NCBI GenBank assembly: GCA_024998685.1
Contig: JACOEH010000002.1
Coordinates: 123,826-187,825, forward strand
DNA: 64,000 nucleotides
Direction of reading: 5' to 3'
Source of the DNA: Nitrospira sp.
GTDB lineage: Bacteria > Nitrospirota > Nitrospiria > Nitrospirales > Nitrospiraceae
Part shown: positions 32,749-41,868 of the stretch, in pieces
Layout of the letters: each line of letters begins with the position of its first letter
Position numbering within the stretch: position 1 is the stretch's first letter
Made by a program: the position numbers and the translations under genes
Notes under the pieces: model-generated
Told to the model about the DNA's origin: nothing
Database searches by the model: none
Seen by the model: only the letters and a program-made list of their open reading frames with translations

Positions 32749-33534
32749 ATGAACAAAGTCTTGATCGTGGACGATGATCAGATGAATTGCGATCTATTGC
32801 AGAGTGTGTTTACTCGTCAAGGGTGTCATGTCATTTCGACGACCAGCGGACGAGAAGGCCTTGATCTATTCCGTGTACACAATCCACGAGTCACCTTGCT
32901 GGATCTTCGTATGCCGGAGATGGACGGACTGACTGTCTTAAAGGAAATCCGGGCCATCGACCCTCATGCACCGGTGATTATCCTGGGTGGTGGAGCAACC
33001 GAATTTCAGGAGAATCAAGCACGAGCTCTACGAGTCACTGATTTTATCAGAAAAGGATTGTCGCTGGATGTTCTCGTCGAAGCCGTCACTCGACTCTTAA
33101 AGCTACCTGTTTTGTCGACGGTCACGCAATTCCCCCTTGGCAACGGAAATGTCATTGAGCAGATCGATGAATCGGTCTTAGTGGTCGACGACGAACCTCT
33201 CCTGTGCGACCTCTTGGTCCGGTTTCTCAGCCTGCGCGGGTATCGGGCGTTTGGAGCCAAAGATGGCCACGACGCTCTACAGATAGTCGAAAATACGCCA
33301 CCCGATGCGATTGTGCTCGACCTGATCATGCCAGGAATGCCGGGGATCGAAGTACTTCGCGCCCTGCGTGATAAGAGCTATCCAGGCGGTATCATTATCA
33401 TGACTGGAAGTCACAATGAGGAGTTGCTTCGAGAAGCTTGGAGCTTAGGCCCCCGGGAGATTCTTATTAAACCGGTCGATCTTGAACGCCTCTTGACCGC
33501 GATCCAGCTTGTACTCGTCTGCCGCGAGTGCTAA
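32749..33534 (+). CDS. Double-receiver response regulator
   Basis: 261 residues with AAGAGGAG upstream. Two REC domains and no output domain. The first (1-120) has DDD at 8-10, Asp52 as phospho-acceptor (LLDLRMPEMDG) and Lys102 (FIRKG), but the usual Thr/Ser switch is replaced in VIILGGG, so it may signal atypically. The second (143-258) has VVDDE, Asp191 (VLDLIMPGMPG), Thr (IIMTGS) and Lys (LIKPVD), all canonical. It is likely a phosphorelay or adaptor protein. No histidine kinase is nearby. The stop overlaps the following GTG start. Confidence 0.85.
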   Translation: MNKVLIVDDDQMNCDLLQSVFTRQGCHVISTTSGREGLDLFRVHNPRVTLLDLRMPEMDGLTVLKEIRAIDPHAPVIILGGGATEFQENQARALRVTDFIRKGLSLDVLVEAVTRLLKLPVLSTVTQFPLGNGNVIEQIDESVLVVDDEPLLCDLLVRFLSLRGYRAFGAKDGHDALQIVENTPPDAIVLDLIMPGMPGIEVLRALRDKSYPGGIIIMTGSHNEELLREAWSLGPREILIKPVDLERLLTAIQLVLVCREC

Positions 33535-35756
33535 AACGCTTCCTGATGCTCATCGGAAAACGTCTTCGTCGCGCTTGCCTGATCGGCTTGCTCTCGGCCT
33601 CCATCGCATACACGTTGGGCGTTTCAGCTCTGCCTGCCCAGGAGAATGTCACCAACATCCATCACACCCTCTCGGTCGAGTTGATCCCCGCGACACATGA
33701 GTTAGCGGCCAGTGATCAGATCGAACTGCAGGTTGAGCCACAGACCACATCGGTCACGTTCACGCTTGCACATACGTTGCACGTGGAGACCATTGCCATG
33801 CGAACGCACTCGGTCTCGGGTGGGCAGGGGAGATTGGACGAAGTCGTCTCGTTCACAAGGGTGCGTCCTCCTGAGACCGCAGCTCAGCGCATTGTGGTCT
33901 CTCTTCCGAAAAACCATGGCCGAAGGGTGACATTAGTCATGAGTTATCGTGGCCAGATCAATGACCCTCCCAAGGAGCCGCGCCACTTGAGGTTCGTGAC
34001 CCCCAGTGAGACAGCGGGATACATCGGTTTGGAAGGTGTGTATCTGAGCGGAGAAAGCCAATGGTATCCCGATATCACCGGCTCCTTCAGTACCTATCGA
34101 GTGACTGCTCAGATCCCGCAAGGGTGGACGGTAGTGGCATCCGGGCGTAAAGAAGACGAGACGACGAGCGCGGGAAAGGTCTCCTCAACTTGGATCGTTC
34201 AGAACCAGTCTGAAGCATTCACACTCGTTGCCAACAAGTTTGTGATGACATCGCGAGAATGGAAAAGTTCGACGGGACAGCGAGTCGAACTCCAGACCTA
34301 TTTTTTCCCCGACAATGCCGGGTTGGCGGATGAGTATCTCGATGCAACTGCAAAGTATCTCGATGCCTATGTCAGAATCCTAGGGAACTATCCTTTCGAC
34401 AAATTTGCAGTGGTCGAGAATTTTTTTGCCAGCGGTCTCGGTCTGCCGTCGTTCACCCTACTGGGCCGCGGCAGCATCAAGCGACACTATGTCCAACCCT
34501 ATGCCTTGGGTCACGAGATCGTCCATTCATGGATCGGGAATTCGGTCTTCAATCGCGACGATCATGGCAACTGGGTGGAGGGACTGACGACTTACTTGGC
34601 GAATTACTACTGGCACGAGTTGGTTCAGGATGTTCCCCAAGCCTTCGAACAAAGGCGAATGATGCTGGACGGGTACAATCTCTATGTGAGGCCTGAAACA
34701 GACTATGCGGTGTCACAGTTCCTTAGGAAACATGACGAGAAAGATAATGCCATCGGTTATCAAAAATCGGCCTTTGTGTTTCATCTCCTTCGACAAGAAA
34801 TCGGAGACGAGCCGTTCTGGCGGGGTCTGAAGACCTTCGTCAGCCGCTATCGTGATCGTCCGGCCGATTGGAGATCAATCAAAGAGGTTTTTTCTCGCGA
34901 AAGCGGTCAGGACTTGCGGTGGTTTTTCGAGCAATGGGTCGAACAGCCCGGTGCCCCACTCATATCATTGCGCGATGTCCACGCTCATCGCGTGAAGGGA
35001 GAGGGTGGCGAAGAAATGTGGCGGCTGACGGTTCAGATTGAGCAGAACGGGAAGCCGTTTCGGATGGCGATTCCCATCCGCATCGTGATGAAGGAATCGA
35101 CGGAAAGCAAGTCGATTGTGCTAAGTCTCTCGCAAACAAGCGTTGCGGAATTCGTCGTTCCCGATCAACCGTTACGGGTGGAGCTTGATCCCAATCTCAT
35201 GACGTTTCGGCGGCTGACGAGACGTCAGCTGCCACCCATGCTGAATAGCTATGTAACGGATCAACAAAAGACGGTGGCACTGGCGTTTTCCGACACTGCT
35301 TCGCCGTTGCAGCAGATCGTGTCTCGCATTGCCGATCACGAACGAACAGGATCGCTTAGGACGACGGTGATCTCTCTAAAAGAGAATTCCCTTCCTCACG
35401 ATGGATCAATCCTGGTACTGGCAGGAGCTGACCAGCGACAGGAGGTTCAATCAATGGTGCAGGAGTCATGCGGTGACCGACTCGCTCTCGGAGAGAGGGG
35501 TTTCCAGATCGATGGTCAGGCCTATGATGGGCTGAAGATGGCAATGCTCGTTTCGTGTCATCGAGCGAATGTGCCGGGCAGCGTCATCACGGTTCTGTAT
35601 GGCGTGACCCCTGGCGCGGTCGAAAAAGTGTCGCGGTTCCTCTTTTATTATGGATGGCATAGTTATGTGATTTTTCAAGACGGAGCGGTAACGAAGCGCG
35701 AAGTGTGGCAACGTTCACCGGATGTGAAGGAGGTAAGGATTGATGCAACGTCGTAA
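33528..35756 (+). CDS. Secreted M1-family (aminopeptidase N type) metallopeptidase
   Basis: 742 residues from GTG 33528, overlapping the previous gene by 7 bp. An N-terminal signal peptide (LIGLLSASIAYTLGVSALPAQ) is followed by the M1 beta-saddle domain. The catalytic site HEIVHSWIGN (from residue 329) with the second zinc ligand Glu in NWVEGLTTYL, about 18 residues later, gives the gluzincin HExxH-x18-E pattern. Instead of the GAMEN motif the equivalent region is FASGLGLPSF. A C-terminal domain of about 250 residues follows. It likely hydrolyses peptides in the periplasm or outside. Confidence 0.85.
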   Translation: MLKRFLMLIGKRLRRACLIGLLSASIAYTLGVSALPAQENVTNIHHTLSVELIPATHELAASDQIELQVEPQTTSVTFTLAHTLHVETIAMRTHSVSGGQGRLDEVVSFTRVRPPETAAQRIVVSLPKNHGRRVTLVMSYRGQINDPPKEPRHLRFVTPSETAGYIGLEGVYLSGESQWYPDITGSFSTYRVTAQIPQGWTVVASGRKEDETTSAGKVSSTWIVQNQSEAFTLVANKFVMTSREWKSSTGQRVELQTYFFPDNAGLADEYLDATAKYLDAYVRILGNYPFDKFAVVENFFASGLGLPSFTLLGRGSIKRHYVQPYALGHEIVHSWIGNSVFNRDDHGNWVEGLTTYLANYYWHELVQDVPQAFEQRRMMLDGYNLYVRPETDYAVSQFLRKHDEKDNAIGYQKSAFVFHLLRQEIGDEPFWRGLKTFVSRYRDRPADWRSIKEVFSRESGQDLRWFFEQWVEQPGAPLISLRDVHAHRVKGEGGEEMWRLTVQIEQNGKPFRMAIPIRIVMKESTESKSIVLSLSQTSVAEFVVPDQPLRVELDPNLMTFRRLTRRQLPPMLNSYVTDQQKTVALAFSDTASPLQQIVSRIADHERTGSLRTTVISLKENSLPHDGSILVLAGADQRQEVQSMVQESCGDRLALGERGFQIDGQAYDGLKMAMLVSCHRANVPGSVITVLYGVTPGAVEKVSRFLFYYGWHSYVIFQDGAVTKREVWQRSPDVKEVRIDATS

Positions 35757-36867
35757 GACCGGGGGAATTTGGCTATGGGCGTTCTGTGCATTGATAGACA
35801 TTTCCCCATTTGCCCTGGCCGCTGATCAGCCGAAGGAGTCAGTGGTGTCGGCGAGTTCTACGGAACGGCATCTCGCCAATATCCGCCAGCTGACCTTCGG
35901 TCGCCAGAACGCGGAGGCCTATTTTTCGTTCAATGGGACCAAGCTGATTTTTCAATCGACGAACAATTGGATGAAGGATTCATCAGCCTTCCCACGAAAA
36001 CCAGCCGGGTCTGGACTGGGGTGTTATCAAATGTATGTGATGGATGCGGACAGCGAGACCGTCCGCCTGGTGAGTACGGGGAAGGGCGCAACGACGTGCG
36101 GCTATTTTTTCCCCGGTGACAGCCGGGTGCTGTACTCGTCCACACACGCTGCCGGACCCGAGTGCCCGCCCAAACCAAAACGGGATGGCGTTTATCGATG
36201 GGCGCTCGATGATTACGATATCTACTCTGCGGATCTCGACGGACAGGACATGCGGAGGCTGACGGCGTCACCGGGATACGATGCCGAAGCCACAATCTCA
36301 CCTGATGGGAAGACCGTGGTGTGGACTTCGGTGAAGGATGGAGATCTTGACCTGTATACGATGAACCTTGACGGTTCGAACATTCAACGCCTGACGGACG
36401 ATGTCGGATACGATGGCGGAGCATTCTTTTCGCCGGACAGCAAGAAAATCGTCTATCGGGCCGCACATCCAACCGATCCGTCCGAAGTGGCCAAATACAA
36501 GGAATTGCTGGCACAACGTCTGGTCGAGCCCGGTCAGCTTGAAATTTTTATCATGAATGCCGATGGGTCAGGCAAGAAACAGGTCACAACGACCGGCGCG
36601 TCGAATTTTTCTCCGTATTTTCATCCCGACGGCACACGCATCATCTTTTCCTCCAACATAGAAACCAGAGGGGAAGGGGGACGCCCAAGTTTTCATCTGT
36701 ATATGGTGCGGGACGACGGAACCGGATTAGAACGTCTTACCATGGAAGGACACTTTAATAGTTTTCCCATGTTTTCCCCGGACGGCAAACGTCTCGTCTG
36801 GGTCTCGGATCGAAATGCGAAGGAACCTGGAGAATTCAACGTGTTCCTAGCCGACTGGGTGCCGTAA
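35743..36867 (+). CDS. TolB-like beta-propeller protein
   Basis: 374 residues. The ATG at 35743 has AAGGAGG upstream and lies inside the 3' end of the peptidase gene. A signal peptide (WAFCALIDISPFALAA) is followed by five or more PD40/WD40-like blades of the type ISPDGKTVVWTSVKDGDLDLYTMNLDGSNIQRLT and SPDSKKIVYRA. This resembles TolB and other periplasmic propellers, but lacks the N-terminal TolB domain. Probably a protein-interaction or hydrolytic scaffold; no catalytic triad seen. Confidence 0.8.
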   Translation: MQRRKTGGIWLWAFCALIDISPFALAADQPKESVVSASSTERHLANIRQLTFGRQNAEAYFSFNGTKLIFQSTNNWMKDSSAFPRKPAGSGLGCYQMYVMDADSETVRLVSTGKGATTCGYFFPGDSRVLYSSTHAAGPECPPKPKRDGVYRWALDDYDIYSADLDGQDMRRLTASPGYDAEATISPDGKTVVWTSVKDGDLDLYTMNLDGSNIQRLTDDVGYDGGAFFSPDSKKIVYRAAHPTDPSEVAKYKELLAQRLVEPGQLEIFIMNADGSGKKQVTTTGASNFSPYFHPDGTRIIFSSNIETRGEGGRPSFHLYMVRDDGTGLERLTMEGHFNSFPMFSPDGKRLVWVSDRNAKEPGEFNVFLADWVP

Positions 36868-36891
36868 GGCACGGGAATCGTCGATGAGCGA

Positions 36892-38019
36892 TTGGTGATC
36901 AGTTCCGGAAGTCCCGCAACAGATAGTGGTTTGAGGAGCGTCCTGTCCCAGTCACCACAGAACACGACCTCGTCGATCGCCGCAGTCGGTTGTTCCTGCG
37001 CCGCCCTGGCCGTCAGTTTCTTCGGCTTGGCCCAGTTCGATCTACCGATCACCAAGTATGTGCGGTCGGTGACGGTTCATCTACCCTGGGACCAACTCAC
37101 CGTTCCGTGGATGGCGTTCACCAGCGATACGGGAGACTGGATCGGCCAAGGATGGCGTCTGGCAGCCGTAAGCCTTCTACTACTCATCGGCGCGTGGGCC
37201 TTTGAAAAACCGACTGTCAAAATAGCCGCCATCCAGTCGCTGATCGCTCACGGAATCGCCGCCTTGCTCGCCAACGTGATGAAACACCTCGTCGGCAGGC
37301 CTCGACCGAAGTTCGTTCACGCGGGAGACTGGCACATGTCTATTTCGTGGGCATCGGGATGGGATTCCTTTCCCTCGGGACATAGCACGGCGAGTTTTGC
37401 CGTCGCGACGGTACTGGCTAGACGGTTTCCCCTCTTCGGGCCACTCTGTATCGCAGTCGCCCTTTTCGTCGCACTCAGTCGTGTCCTTCGAGGATCGCAT
37501 TTCCCGACCGATGTCCTTGGGGGGGCGGTGATCGGCATCCTCAGCGGCTTCATCGCCACGGCTCCATTAAAACAGTGGCGCACTTCAATACAGGATGGAT
37601 TACGACATGCGGCGATGGGAACGTCGGCACTGTTTGCCTTACTCTGGGTCTTATCCCGTCGAATGGAGGAAGGAGCGGTAGGCATTCTGTTCTTGGTGTT
37701 AGGGGTTGTTGCTGTGGCAGGCGGTTTATGGATTCGGAGAATTCATTGGGTTCGCAGGGGAAGAACGGGGCGGAGCCGGTACTCGAAGATCTCAGCACTG
37801 TTGATCGCATACGGCCTGGCTGCCATGACGACCTCACCTCTTGTCATCTCATCGGTCGGATTCGCCTGCCTAGCGTCCTGGCTCCATATGATTGGTCGCA
37901 ACGACGACCAGGAAGAATCGCCTCGCTGGGGCGTGATGCGGGAAAGTGCCTTGATGGGCGGTTTGGCCATTGCCATTTTAATTCTCGTTGATGCACGGGG
38001 GGTCCTGTCGTTTCAGTAA
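36892..38019 (+). CDS. PAP2-family membrane phosphatase
   Basis: About 375 residues; the start is unclear (TTG 36892, GTG 36895). Several hydrophobic segments with the lipid phosphatase motifs in order: KHLVGRPRP (C1), FPSGHSTASF (C2) and SRVLRGSHFPTDVLGG (C3). Such enzymes remove phosphate from undecaprenyl pyrophosphate, phosphatidate or lipid A. The C-terminal 160 residues add four or five more membrane helices. It is convergent with the ArnT-type operon, whose lipid-sugar chemistry needs such a phosphatase; a functional link is inferred. Confidence 0.85.
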   Translation: MVISSGSPATDSGLRSVLSQSPQNTTSSIAAVGCSCAALAVSFFGLAQFDLPITKYVRSVTVHLPWDQLTVPWMAFTSDTGDWIGQGWRLAAVSLLLLIGAWAFEKPTVKIAAIQSLIAHGIAALLANVMKHLVGRPRPKFVHAGDWHMSISWASGWDSFPSGHSTASFAVATVLARRFPLFGPLCIAVALFVALSRVLRGSHFPTDVLGGAVIGILSGFIATAPLKQWRTSIQDGLRHAAMGTSALFALLWVLSRRMEEGAVGILFLVLGVVAVAGGLWIRRIHWVRRGRTGRSRYSKISALLIAYGLAAMTTSPLVISSVGFACLASWLHMIGRNDDQEESPRWGVMRESALMGGLAIAILILVDARGVLSFQ

Positions 38020-38102
38020 CTATCATTCCGTAAACAATGTGTGAGAGCTTCGTTTGATATTCCCTTCAAAAAGAAGACCTCATAAGTGCAATCGAATGGA
38101 GG

Positions 38103-39932
38103 TCAGTGCCCAAGAGCCTTAGGCGGCGGTGGGCCACCAACGTGTGCATCTTGAGGCCGGGTGATCATCTGTTGATTGCCCAACAAGACGTAGCCGTAGC
38201 GCTTGAGAATCGGTTGAAATTCAGCCGCTTCCTTGGGTAAGGCATCCTGGTAGTATTCCGGCAGGAGGATCATCGTCCGGCCTTCTTTGCCCAAAGCTGT
38301 TCGCAGCCGATCGACTTCGCCGGCTGGGATAAAGGTCACCGTTCGCCTCGCGTAGAAGGCAATGGACGGTCTGGTCGAACCGAACGCGATCAGTTGGTCG
38401 GTCGGGTTCAGGTTCAATCCCGCTGCGTAGGCCAATTCCTGTGGTGGTGCGATCGCGTATCGGTTGAGTCCTGGTACGACCGCCAATATGGCGACAAGGA
38501 AGACACTCGCCAATGCGCCGCCGGCCACTCCGAAGGCGATGACTCGCCTGTTGTCGTTCAGTCCGAAGTACCCGATCAGCCCCATGGCGACCATGACGAT
38601 CGCCGCGCCAATGTAAGGACCAATACCCAGATCGAATTGGGTGGCGAGCGGGAACTCTTTGACCATCTTCCCGGAGAATTTGACGAACAGAGAAGGCGCG
38701 CTCGCAAACCCGATCGCCAAGAGATAGCCAATCCCCATCATGAAATGGATCGACCCGCGCAGTCCTTTTGTCGAAGGGTCCCTCAGTCCTTGGACCCAAA
38801 ACGAAGTGGCCAGGAGAGCACAGGCAGGAAAGAGCGGTCCGATATAGTGAGGCAGTCTCGTGGATGAAAGACTGAAGAAAATGAACCCCCCGACGATCCA
38901 CAGTCCCGCAAACCACTCCAATTCATCACCGGACCCTACCGGTTCCCTCGATTCAGGCGATTCGTGCTTATGGTCTTCCGCCGTGCGGGATTTCCGCCAG
39001 CTCCCATAAGCCCGGTAGAACGCGGCAGGCAGAAAGGTACTCCAAGGATAAAAGCCCAACAGCAAGACGGGAAAGTAGAACCACCATCCCCCTCCATGTC
39101 CCTCCATCGGAGCGAGGAATCGTCCGACCGTGTGGACCTTCGCTTGGGAAGAGTAGGCATCTCCATGGATGAAGAACATGGCTGCATACCAGGGACCTGC
39201 AAGGAGAAGGAAGACCAACGTGCCGGAGAGAGGCGCGCCTCTCTCCCAAAAGACCAGCCACTGCCGGGTGGCTGCGAGATACAAGAACGCAGTAATCAGC
39301 GGAACGGCGAATCCCACCGGCCCTTTCGTCAAGGTCGCCAAGGCTATGCCGGCATAAAAGGCCCAGATCCAGCGGCGCCCTCCACCTGGTTCATGAAGAC
39401 CGAGCCAAAACCCGTAGAGCGATAGAGTGGTAAAAAAGATCAAGACACTATCAGTAATCGCCATGCGTCCGAGCGCCAGCATCTCGATGTTCAGCAGCAA
39501 CATCAGAGCGCCGAACAAACCGACGGTCGGGCCGCGGAGCCTGGTGAGAAACAGATAGTGCATCACGATCAACGCCACCCCGAACAGGGCCGAGGGCGCC
39601 CTCGCCGCAAACTCGCTCACGCCGAAGACGTGGTACGACATCGTCATCAGCCAGTACACAAAAACGGGCTTGGCGACACGCAGTTCTCCGTTGAAGGTGG
39701 GAGTGACCAAGTCACCCGAGGCGAACATTTCTCGGCCGGCTTCCGCGTTTCTGCCCTCGTCGCGATCCGTAAGACCCATGTTGCCGAGGCTCAGGAAAAA
39801 AAGCAGACCGGACAGAAGCAAAAGGAGCAACACTTGTATAGGTTGAGGAGAAGTGCGTTCCATCGCCTGATGCGGCTGTCGCTCGCGTGGGATGGAAGGC
39901 CCGCTATGGCCGTTGGTTTCCCAGCCTCTCAT
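38103..39932 (-). CDS. ArnT-like glycosyltransferase (GT39/GT83 type, membrane)
   Basis: 609 residues from the ATG at 39932, which overlaps the preceding LABN stop (ATGA); an ATG at 39863 is an alternative without the 23-residue leader. About twelve transmembrane helices. The first periplasmic loop has the acidic motif TDRDEGRNAEAGREM and then FNGELRVAKPVFVYWLM, hallmarks of lipid-linked sugar transferases such as ArnT. The C-terminal 150 residues are periplasmic (IAFGSTRPSIAFYARRTVTFIPAGEVDRL). Last gene of a three-gene operon with GT2 and LABN proteins, together making and moving a polyprenyl-phosphate sugar, probably for lipid A or glycoprotein modification. Confidence 0.85.
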   Translation of the reverse strand: MRGWETNGHSGPSIPRERQPHQAMERTSPQPIQVLLLLLLSGLLFFLSLGNMGLTDRDEGRNAEAGREMFASGDLVTPTFNGELRVAKPVFVYWLMTMSYHVFGVSEFAARAPSALFGVALIVMHYLFLTRLRGPTVGLFGALMLLLNIEMLALGRMAITDSVLIFFTTLSLYGFWLGLHEPGGGRRWIWAFYAGIALATLTKGPVGFAVPLITAFLYLAATRQWLVFWERGAPLSGTLVFLLLAGPWYAAMFFIHGDAYSSQAKVHTVGRFLAPMEGHGGGWWFYFPVLLLGFYPWSTFLPAAFYRAYGSWRKSRTAEDHKHESPESREPVGSGDELEWFAGLWIVGGFIFFSLSSTRLPHYIGPLFPACALLATSFWVQGLRDPSTKGLRGSIHFMMGIGYLLAIGFASAPSLFVKFSGKMVKEFPLATQFDLGIGPYIGAAIVMVAMGLIGYFGLNDNRRVIAFGVAGGALASVFLVAILAVVPGLNRYAIAPPQELAYAAGLNLNPTDQLIAFGSTRPSIAFYARRTVTFIPAGEVDRLRTALGKEGRTMILLPEYYQDALPKEAAEFQPILKRYGYVLLGNQQMITRPQDAHVGGPPPPKALGH

Positions 39933-40219
39933 GCTGCTGGACGAGCCTGGTCTTTGGTTTGATTCCCACGATGAATGAGGACGAGATTGCGTAGATACAC
40001 GACCGACCCGAGTCCTTGCCCTGAAATAAACACAGGGTCCATTCGGTAGATGGCGTAAGTGAGCGTAATCAACCCTCCGATGAGACTCATGTACCAGAAG
40101 GCAATGGGCACACGGCTTTCTGCGCTCCGTTCGGAGGCGATCCACTGAATCAACCAACGACCAAAAAAGAGCCCTTGGCCGAGGAAGCCGATACCGATCC
40201 AGATGGTCTCAGTACTCAT
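39929..40219 (-). CDS. LABN-type membrane protein (lipid-A-disaccharide synthase N-terminal-like)
   Basis: 96 residues with three hydrophobic helices. The sequence matches the LABN domain pattern: IGFLGQGLFFGRWLIQWIAS, SRVPIAFWYMSLIGGLI, YAIYRMDPVFISGQGLG and VVYLRNLVLI. LABN proteins accompany GT2 and ArnT-type genes and may act as flippases or accessory membrane subunits. The stop overlaps the next gene start by 4 bp. Confidence 0.88.
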   Translation of the reverse strand: MSTETIWIGIGFLGQGLFFGRWLIQWIASERSAESRVPIAFWYMSLIGGLITLTYAIYRMDPVFISGQGLGSVVYLRNLVLIHRGNQTKDQARPAA

Positions 40220-40267
40220 GGAATGTCGGGAGAGCGGTCGTCATTGTCGTTCAGGAGCGTAAAGGTA

Positions 40268-41035
40268 TCAGTCGCGTTCGTGATGGTTCCCGTCACTGTC
40301 ACGGAACTTGTAGAGCAACACGCGATCCTGCATCCATCGCACCGCGATCAGATCATAGAGGGATTTGAACAACCGGTTTCCCATGCCGTATTTGGATACC
40401 CCATGGATACGCGGATAATGCCTGACGGGCACCTCGGTCACCCTGAATCCGTGCATCAAGGCCAGCGCCGGAAAGAATCGATGCATTCCCTCAAAAAGCC
40501 GAATCCGCTCCAGCACCGGCCGACGGAAGACCTTGAGCGGACATCCGGTGTCGTGCATGCCGTCATGCGTGAAGATATTCCGCACACGGTTCGCGATCAA
40601 GGATGAGAACTTCTTGACGAGGCCGTCTCGACGCTGCTGCCTCCATCCGCACACCAGGTCGTGGGAGGCGGTATAAGGAAGCAGCTTCAAGATATCTTCG
40701 CTGTCCTGTTGGAGATCGCCGTCGATTTGGATGATGATCTCGCCCGAAGATTGGCGAAAGCCCGCCTCAAGCGCACAGGTCTTGCCGTAATTTCGGTCGA
40801 AGTGGAACACCCGCACGTTGGAATGTTCGCGTGCCAATCGATCCAGCTCGTCGCTGCTGCCGTCGCTGCTGCCGTCGTCTACAAAAAGGATCTCATAAGG
40901 CCGGGAGCGAGACAGCTCGTGCGAATCCATGACTTTCAGCAGGCCTGCCATGAGAGGAGACAGATTCTCTCGTTCATCCTTGATAGGGATAATCACTGAA
41001 GCCCAAGGGCTGGGTGACTGCGGCATAGTTCGCAA
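40268..41035 (-). CDS. Family 2 glycosyltransferase (DPM1/ArnC type)
   Basis: 255 residues, no membrane helices, unlike ArnC itself. N-terminal Rossmann-like GT-A fold: ASVIIPIKDERENLSPL, ILFVDDGSSDGSSDEL (DDGSSD, UDP/GDP-sugar binding), IIQIDGDLQQDSED (DxD-like metal site), GCPLKVFRRPVLERI, VPVRHYPRIHGVSKYG. The last is the typical Arg/His acceptor region of dolichol/polyprenyl-phosphate hexosyltransferases. It should transfer a sugar to undecaprenyl phosphate on the cytoplasmic face. The next gene is 48 bp downstream in the same operon. Confidence 0.88.
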   Translation of the reverse strand: MRTMPQSPSPWASVIIPIKDERENLSPLMAGLLKVMDSHELSRSRPYEILFVDDGSSDGSSDELDRLAREHSNVRVFHFDRNYGKTCALEAGFRQSSGEIIIQIDGDLQQDSEDILKLLPYTASHDLVCGWRQQRRDGLVKKFSSLIANRVRNIFTHDGMHDTGCPLKVFRRPVLERIRLFEGMHRFFPALALMHGFRVTEVPVRHYPRIHGVSKYGMGNRLFKSLYDLIAVRWMQDRVLLYKFRDSDGNHHERD

Positions 41036-41147
41036 ACACTCGAATAACGGTCGGAGCGCCGGTTTGTTCAGGGGCGCATTCTAACGGAAGGGCAAAGGAG
41101 GGTCAAACGTGCGACGGCGATGGACCGGATGTTTGATGAAGATCAAG

Positions 41148-41711
41148 TTACTTGCCGGATGCCACGACGGTGAAACGCATCGTGCCCATTAAGCTAGTCT
41201 CATTGACCTGCTCGCCCACATGTATTTCGACCTTGTACCGGCCGGGCATCCAGCCTCCCGGCGGGGGGGACAATTTGAGATAGCCGCTGTCATCCTCCAA
41301 GGCGATGTGCATGGCGTCTTCGCTGACGATCGTCCCTGGTACGGCACCGGCCACCTGTTCGGGGGTACAACGGCCGAAGACCTTGAACCCCTGATAGTGT
41401 TGATGAAGCGAGAATACGATAAAAATAGCCGGGGCATGCGGAGGGAACCGCTCTGTGGGTTTGACCGGCATGATTTCGTGAGTGCGCTGAAATCCAAGTC
41501 GCTCCTCAAAATCTTCCGCCAAAGCGATGGAACGAAACATACCCTGCGGGGGCGCATCGAAATCGTAGGTCTTCGCGTCCTCCGTGCGATTTTGAAACTC
41601 TGAGATCGGTACGTTTTCGGTGAGAGGCGGGTCTTCAGCTGCAGCCCCTTGGCCCCACAGGAGGAAACCGGCTATCACGAACTTGCCCAAACGGAGAGCG
41701 TTGTTCATCAT
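41148..41711 (-). CDS. Exported protein of unknown function
   Basis: 187 residues (ATG at 41711 or 41708). Signal peptide LGKFVIAGFLLWGQGAAAE. The mature domain ends as a beta sandwich (SGYLKLSPPPGGWMPGRYKVEIHVGEQ and TMRFTVVASG), like small domains that sit next to envelope proteins. No family name. It lies between the GT2 operon and the divergent methyltransferase gene. Confidence 0.6.
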   Translation of the reverse strand: MMNNALRLGKFVIAGFLLWGQGAAAEDPPLTENVPISEFQNRTEDAKTYDFDAPPQGMFRSIALAEDFEERLGFQRTHEIMPVKPTERFPPHAPAIFIVFSLHQHYQGFKVFGRCTPEQVAGAVPGTIVSEDAMHIALEDDSGYLKLSPPPGGWMPGRYKVEIHVGEQVNETSLMGTMRFTVVASGK

Positions 41712-41868
41712 GACTGTCTGCTACACCTCTTGAGGCGACGCTGTCAATAAATCATACAATCATCGGGCAAGTTGCCCATTGCGGCATTTTCCTGGCTTCT
41801 GTTAGGATTTCACCCACCGCACGGCCAATTCACAATCATTCATTACGAGCGACCGTGAGACCTGAGAC

